From: Chloromonas sp. AAM2
Lineage: Eukaryota > Chlorophyta > Chlorophyceae > Chlamydomonadales > Chlamydomonadaceae
Length of the DNA: 10,452 nucleotides
Direction of reading: 5' to 3'
Assembly (NCBI GenBank): GCA_004335635.1
Contig: QAXH01004399.1
Location: 8,929 to 19,380, forward strand
The translations under genes and the position numbers were made by a program. The notes beneath the pieces are model-generated. The model saw nothing but the letters and a program-made list of their open reading frames with translations, was not told the origin of the DNA and searched no databases. Of this stretch, positions 7,295 through 10,452 are shown piece after piece; the first letter of the stretch is position 1; every line of letters starts with the position of its first letter.

Positions 7295-10092
7295 TGTGTG
7301 GTGGAGTGAGGTCGAGCGTATGTGCGTGTTTTGAGAACGGGAGAGAGGTCGGCTGTAAAGGAGCAAACCAAACAACTCCATACCCAGTATTACGCCTGGC
7401 TAGCATTATGCCGGCCCTACTCTTGCCTTACCCATTCCTGACAGTGCCTGCCCCATCACCAATCCTTAGGCCAATCCTGCACGTATCAGGCGTGTGGCAC
7501 TGCCTGACTGACTGTGTCTGTTTGACTGTCGATCCCAGCCCATTCCCCACCTCAGGGCGACTCTGCCTGTCTGGCTGTGCCTGTCCAAGTGCTGACGCCT
7601 GCCCCGTGCCCATCTCAGGGCGTGTGTGACTGTCTTCAGTGATACTTCTACTCTGCCTGTCGGGCTGTGCCCGTCCAACTGCTGACGCCTGCCCTTTTCC
7701 CATCTCAGGGCGTGTGGGAGTGTCTTGAGTGGATCGCCGAGGCCATGGACACGTACCTTAAGGACCCAAACCGCCAGCCCAAGCCACCACCCAAGGCAGA
7801 GGCGGGGGAGGAGCCGCTCCTAACACAGTGGCTTGCCAAGGAGGATGAGCCAGATGAGCAGTTTATACAAGTGGGTTCAGCTCGATCAGGGTTGGAACCT
7901 CTCTATTCATTCCTAGCATCTGCCTCAATTGCATTTGCAACGTTGTTATCACAGGGACCAGCAACATCATAAGGACCTGTGCAAGAGATGCAGGCAGGAG
8001 TAGGGGTTTAGACCAGCGGTGCCTTCTGTGTGTGCAAAAGGATGGGGTTCAAGCTTTTGCCTGTGATTCACTGGACGGGTGTGCAGGAGCACAGCCACGA
8101 TACTGTGTTGTTCGCTGCCGCCTGCCTGGGTTATGCCTGATGGCACCAGTTTTACCTGTTGCCTGCCTTATTATGTGGGCATCCGTTTTTTGCCGGTTTT
8201 TATTGCTGCATAACTTGTTGTGCACTCAGGCTCTGGAGGAATTCACACTGGACAAGTGGGACCACCGCACACACCTGCGCCTGGCATGGCTGGTGAGAGA
8301 CACCGTGTGGCACCAACGGGAAGAAGCGAATGTTCAGCGTCTGTATTGATTTTGCAGGAGAGGCAGTAAGTTAGCCAACACTAATTGAGGTGCACCCTTT
8401 TGCCCATGCTTCCATGTTTCTAAGTTGGCCATGCGCCCATGCGCCAATGCATCCATGTGTTCATGCATCCATGCAGTACTTGAGCCTGTATGGGCGTCGT
8501 GAGGGCATGCGCCGCATCTTCACCAGCATCAGGGCGTTCATTGAAAACAGTCCGCGCACTATGCGCGGCAGCGGGCGTGGCACCACATTCCACGCCACCC
8601 TCACATACGTGTGGGCGCATCTGGTGGACTTTGCGATGGCGTCAACTAAGAACCCTGGCGGAGGCAAGGGTGAGGTTGGAAGGGGGGCAAGCGTGAGCAC
8701 ATCTGATCGAGATCTAATCGCTCCATCCTGTGAATGCGCGAGACACACACACACACACACACACACACATTGCACCTCTGATGTTGGAGGGGCTTAGGCT
8801 GGCTTTGGCTGAAGCATGCTGGGGTTGAGTACATTGCTGACCATATGCTTGCACACACTCGTGCACCCTGCTTTGGACCTACAGGGAAAGTACCACTTGG
8901 CGTCTCCGGTGATCAAGGTGCCACTAATAATGGTTGGATTGGGAGCGGTGCACCAGGTGTGGGTCGTGGTATCCATGTGGGAGACGTGTGCGGCAAGCCA
9001 CACCAGGCAGGCTTGTTGGTGCAAGGATATGAGGCATCTTAACGTTTGTTGAGATGTGTGTGATGTGTTCACGTGGTCGCCCTGCAGGTAGTTTCAAGGG
9101 GTTCCTTGTGATGAACCCTCAGCTGAGCAACGGAGGCCTGCCACTACACTACTACACCAAGAAGCTGCTGTTTGACAGCCCACAGGCCAGGACCGAGGTT
9201 GTGCTGCCGGATAAGAGGTGAAGAAGCTGCCTGCCTCGTCACGCCCTGGCATGCCTGCTCTGCTCTGCTCTGCTCTGCTCTGCTCTGCTCTGCTCTGCTG
9301 TGCTCTGCTGTGCTGTGCTGTGCTGTGCTGTGCTGTGCTCTGCTCTGCTCTGCTCTGCTCTGCTCTGCTCTGCTCTGCTCTGCTCGCGTTTGATGGTGCG
9401 TTTTCAATGGCGGTATGTTTTGTAGTGGTGGTGATGGTAAACCGGCAACCGGTGTGCTTTTCACCTGTTCAAGAGTGGACCCACCACCCAGTGTTACAGC
9501 ACCAGACCTGCCTGTACACCCCGCAATACTTGTAATGCAATACTTGCAGCAGGCACAGTCGACATTAGACCTGCCCCGGGTGTGTTGCTTTGCAGACCGC
9601 TGCCCAGCATCATCACCAACATCTTGCCGCTCAAGGTAAGGCTCTCGGGCATGCTAGCTTGTCACGCTCCTCTGTCGGCTCCATAACGTGCCTGTCTTTA
9701 CGTCTACTCTGTCCTTTACCACACCCGCTTCCACCCTCATCAAGGGCTTCATCCGCCTTGAACGCCTTAGGCTCCTGTGTCGTGTGGTGTCGAACTAGCG
9801 CTTCCACCCCCCACAAGTCATGTGCTTTTACCCTGCCTTTTCCCAGGCCGCCCTGGATCCTTCCAAGCTCGTCCCAGCCCCCAACGCCTCCGCGCCGCTA
9901 AGCGACGAGCAGTTTCTTTCCGCTGTGCGCGACCGGTCGCTGCCCGGCTGGGGTCACGAGGCCATGCTGCGCGTGCTGTGGGCGTGCCTGCGGCTGCATG
10001 GCGTGCGCAAGGGTCCGGACGTGGCGGCGCACCTTCTGCGCGGCTTCCAGGGCGAGGGCTTCCACGTCACCATCACGGCCTACTGGGCCCAG
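4144..10092 (+). CDS. ARF/ARL-like small GTPase fused to tandem copies of a bacterial-type helical domain, 3' incomplete
   Basis: Predicted exons: 4144-4238, 4661-4717, 5116-5185, 5591-5695, 6274-6333 (or starting 6226 or 6250), 7061-7186, 7709-7870, 8230-8292, 8477-8669, 9088-9217, 9596-9635 and 9847-10092. All introns are GT-AG and every junction keeps frame, giving about 449 residues and no stop. Residues 1-190 are an ARF-family GTPase, 191-225 a Pro/Glu-rich linker, 226-367 the first fused domain, and 368-449 the start of a second copy. The ATG at 4144 is the first after an in-frame TGA near 4041; it gives M-A-G-M, so no Gly2 for N-myristoylation. P-loop lysine and switch-II glutamine are both replaced. 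A pseudogene is unlikely because a dozen exons keep frame and consensus splice sites. Function is unknown; membrane-trafficking or scaffold roles would be inference from the ARF family. The 3' end lies past 10092, probably past the window. Confidence 0.88.
6217..6288 (+). repeat. 24-bp tandem triplication spanning the exon-5 acceptor
   Basis: Three copies of a 24-bp unit (6217-6240, 6241-6264, 6265-6288) differ only at the first base. Each contains ACATGCAG|GCACGTGATGAA, so each brings its own 3' splice site (after 6225, 6249 and 6273) and the codons for ARDEL. The unit is eight codons, so all three acceptors give an in-frame protein. The last one reproduces the usual ARF length; the others add 8 or 16 residues (NMQARDEL units). 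Confidence 0.95.
6351..6410 (+). repeat. Degenerate 20-bp tandem repeat in intron 5
   Basis: Three units beginning GTTTAGCT lie at 6351, 6371 and 6391, spaced exactly 20 bases apart, with diverged second halves. They begin about 17 bases after the donor of exon 5. No function is visible. Confidence 0.75.
6741..6783 (+). repeat. Short direct repeat in intron 5
   Basis: TCACCAGGTTTCA occurs at 6741 and again at 6771, 30 bases apart, with related AGTTTGA/GGTTGAA sequence after each copy. It is probably an old two-copy tandem duplication. Confidence 0.7.
7191..7294 (+). repeat. (GT)n and (CGTG)n microsatellite after exon 6
   Basis: The run starts four bases into intron 6, directly after the donor GAG|GTAC. 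A long GT dinucleotide array (about 7202-7248) is followed by TTTT, a further short GT run and about eight CGTG tetranucleotides (7261-7294). The long Cys/Val-rich frame reading through it is an artefact of the repeat. Confidence 0.95.
7561..7730 (+). repeat. 90-bp tandem duplication including the exon-7 acceptor and exon start
   Basis: Bases 7561-7640 and 7651-7730 are near-identical and exactly 90 bases apart. Both include a pyrimidine-rich stretch, CCATCTCAG and GGCGTGTG. The downstream copy is the real exon 7 (GVWECLEW). The upstream copy, spliced after 7618, would read GVCDCLQ and then a TGA at 7640-7642. It is therefore a decoy acceptor with a dead exon start. A more diverged related segment with CTCAGGGCGA lies at 7551. 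Confidence 0.9.
8403..8476 (+). repeat. CCATG-rich degenerate repeat abutting the exon-9 acceptor
   Basis: Intron 8 ends in imperfect copies of CCATGC/TGCATCCATG. ATGCATCCATG occurs at about 8448 and again at about 8464; the last copy runs straight into the acceptor CCATGCAG|TAC. This replaces the usual pyrimidine tract. Confidence 0.75.
8743..8769 (+). repeat. (AC)n microsatellite in intron 9
   Basis: An uninterrupted AC dinucleotide run lies about 75 bases after the donor of exon 9. It is one of three CA/GT arrays in introns of the two genes. Confidence 0.95.
9256..9385 (+). repeat. Pentanucleotide TGCTS array, 26 perfect-length units, in intron 10
   Basis: There are 26 consecutive five-base units TGCTC or TGCTG with no length error. 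The order is eight C-type, one G, one C, six G and ten C-type. Only the fifth base varies. The array begins about 38 bases after the donor of exon 10 (9217). On the minus strand it reads AGAGC/AGCAC-like and yields long Ser/Arg/Ala/Glu-type spurious frames. Confidence 0.95.
9847..10092 (+). other. Second fused domain copy, N-terminal half (exon 12)
   Basis: A single 82-codon exon begins with an Ala/Pro-rich linker. It then gives [34 protein letters not shown] (402-419) and [14 protein letters not shown] (436-449). This parallels [14 protein letters not shown] and [13 protein letters not shown] of the first copy, so the domain is tandemly repeated. Where copy one has H-x-x-H, copy two has H-E-A-M, so the second histidine is lost. 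H404 and H440 remain. The exon ends at a consensus donor CAG|GTAAGA, so the second half of the domain should be encoded further right. I see no convincing continuation before the window ends. Confidence 0.75.
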
Positions 10093-10452
10093 GTAAGATG
10101 CACATGCCTTTCACGTGCAACTCATCACGTGGTGCCTGCCTTGACGTCCACATCCGCACCATCACCCCAATAATTGCTTTTGGCCTGGAGTGGACGTGTG
10201 GATGACTGCACAAACCAGCTCCCTGTCAGCACCCTTGGTTCTTTGCGCGTTTCATTCTGCTTCGTGGCACAACCTCTGCTGCCAGCTGAACGCCCTGGGG
10301 TGAACAGAAGTTCAACCCTTTCCTCCGTCAGTCCTTCCTGACATCATTTTTTTCGGCCGCCAAGCCAGGAGGGTAGTAAAACAAAAACGCTGAATAACCC
10401 TCCCTTTGTGTTTTTTTCGGCCTCCGGCCGGGTGGGTGGGGGGGGGGGACCC
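10093..10452 (+). other. Start of intron 12 and low-complexity window end
   Basis: After the donor at 10093 I find no segment resembling the missing second half of the fused domain, so this is read as intron (or the predicted 3' end is wrong). Near the edge there are two copies of TTTTTTTCGGCC (10347 and 10411), an inverted pair GGAGGGT/ACCCTCC (10368-10374 and 10397-10403) and a terminal G-rich run. The edge may be an assembly end. Confidence 0.5.

Larger units (their letters stand above)
4144..7870 (+). other. ARF-type GTPase domain and linker of the fusion protein (exons 1-7)
   Basis: Counting from the ATG at 4144 and using the third exon-5 acceptor: amphipathic N-terminal helix (about residues 4-14); G1 P-loop GLDASGRTT (26-34) split by intron 1; switch I TTIPTIGFNVE (46-56) with the expected threonine; G3 [17 protein letters not shown] (73-89); [23 protein letters not shown]4 NKQD (133-136); and a G5-like segment VATTGEG where ARF1 has CATSG. 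It closes with a final helix [11 protein letters not shown]. These are ARF signatures, not Rab, Ras or SAR1 ones. A few extra residues (KHPKLGRTS) sit in the interswitch beta-hairpin compared with ARF1. Exon 7 then runs into a charged, proline-rich linker ending at Q225. Its junction to exon 8 is phase 0. Confidence 0.9.
8230..9635 (+). other. First fused domain copy: uncharacterised helical domain (exons 8-11)
   Basis: Four exons encode residues 226-367. Ordered motifs are [15 protein letters not shown] (234-248), a helix [55 protein letters not shown] and [15 protein letters not shown] recognise the same order (H-x-x-H then L-R-x-A-W, F/Y-H-x-T-x-T, an NP-L segment, YY, and AR-x-x-x-x-x-PD) in small stand-alone bacterial hypothetical proteins of roughly 140-150 residues. 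H237, H240 and H285 are the conserved-looking histidines. I know of no demonstrated activity for this family and do not assign one. Exon 9 ends in the first base of a Gly codon completed by exon 10, and exon 10 ends two bases into an Arg codon completed by exon 11. Confidence 0.75.

Noticed and set aside
6901..7629. 242-codon plus-strand frame with Cys/Val runs
   Set aside because: It is produced by the GT and CGTG microsatellites in intron 6, and it reads exon 6 out of the frame that gives NKQD.
8885..8917. Possible 33-base cassette exon in intron 9 ([11 protein letters not shown])
   Set aside because: It would keep phase and has a CTACAG acceptor, but its donor GGTGCCA is weak. Direct joining of exon 9 to exon 10 already gives the family-like [11 protein letters not shown] context.
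9144..9535. Frames rich in Ser/Arg/Glu/Gln (minus) or Leu/Cys/Ser (plus)
   Set aside because: They are artefacts of the TGCTS pentamer array, which has few stops in any frame.
4144..10092. ARF-fusion as a decayed pseudogene, given its altered catalytic residues
   Set aside because: Twelve exons keep frame with consensus splice sites and no internal stops, and motifs outside the two changed residues are well preserved.

Overview
The window looks like nuclear DNA of a eukaryote, most likely a microalga (green-lineage is my guess, not proven). It holds two intron-rich genes in divergent orientation, with canonical GT-AG introns, frequent GTGAGN donors and TGCAG acceptors. Introns carry CA/GT microsatellites, and coding exons are richer in G+C than the introns. 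There is no sign of bacterial operons, CRISPR arrays, phage genes or complete transposons. Neither gene is complete: the minus-strand gene runs off the left edge and the plus-strand gene runs toward the right edge.

Left part (1 to about 3,270, minus strand): a SET-domain protein of the Rubisco large-subunit methyltransferase (LSMT)/SETD3-SETD6 type. I could assemble seven or more exons by protein similarity and splice-phase agreement. Its SET core is expanded by a long polyserine tract, and its last visible exon contains an in-frame 30-bp minisatellite that repeats a 10-residue unit at least four times.

Middle (about 3,270 to 4,143): a gene-poor interval between the divergent 5' ends. It probably holds the promoters and 5' untranslated parts of both genes, and perhaps a missing N-terminal exon of the SET gene.

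Right part (4,144 to 10,092, plus strand): twelve exons, all in phase, encode an ARF/ARL-family small GTPase fused to at least two successive copies of an alpha-helical domain that I otherwise know from small stand-alone bacterial hypothetical proteins. The GTPase is itself non-standard. The P-loop lysine is arginine (GLDASGRTT), the switch-II glutamine is cysteine (WDVGGCDK), and there is no glycine at position 2. This predicted fusion is the most interesting object in the window. Several of its 3' splice sites sit inside tandem duplications (24 bp x3 at exon 5, 90 bp x2 at exon 7), which could give alternative or decoy acceptors.

All exon boundaries here were read by eye from frame, splice consensus and family similarity. 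No transcript or database evidence was available.
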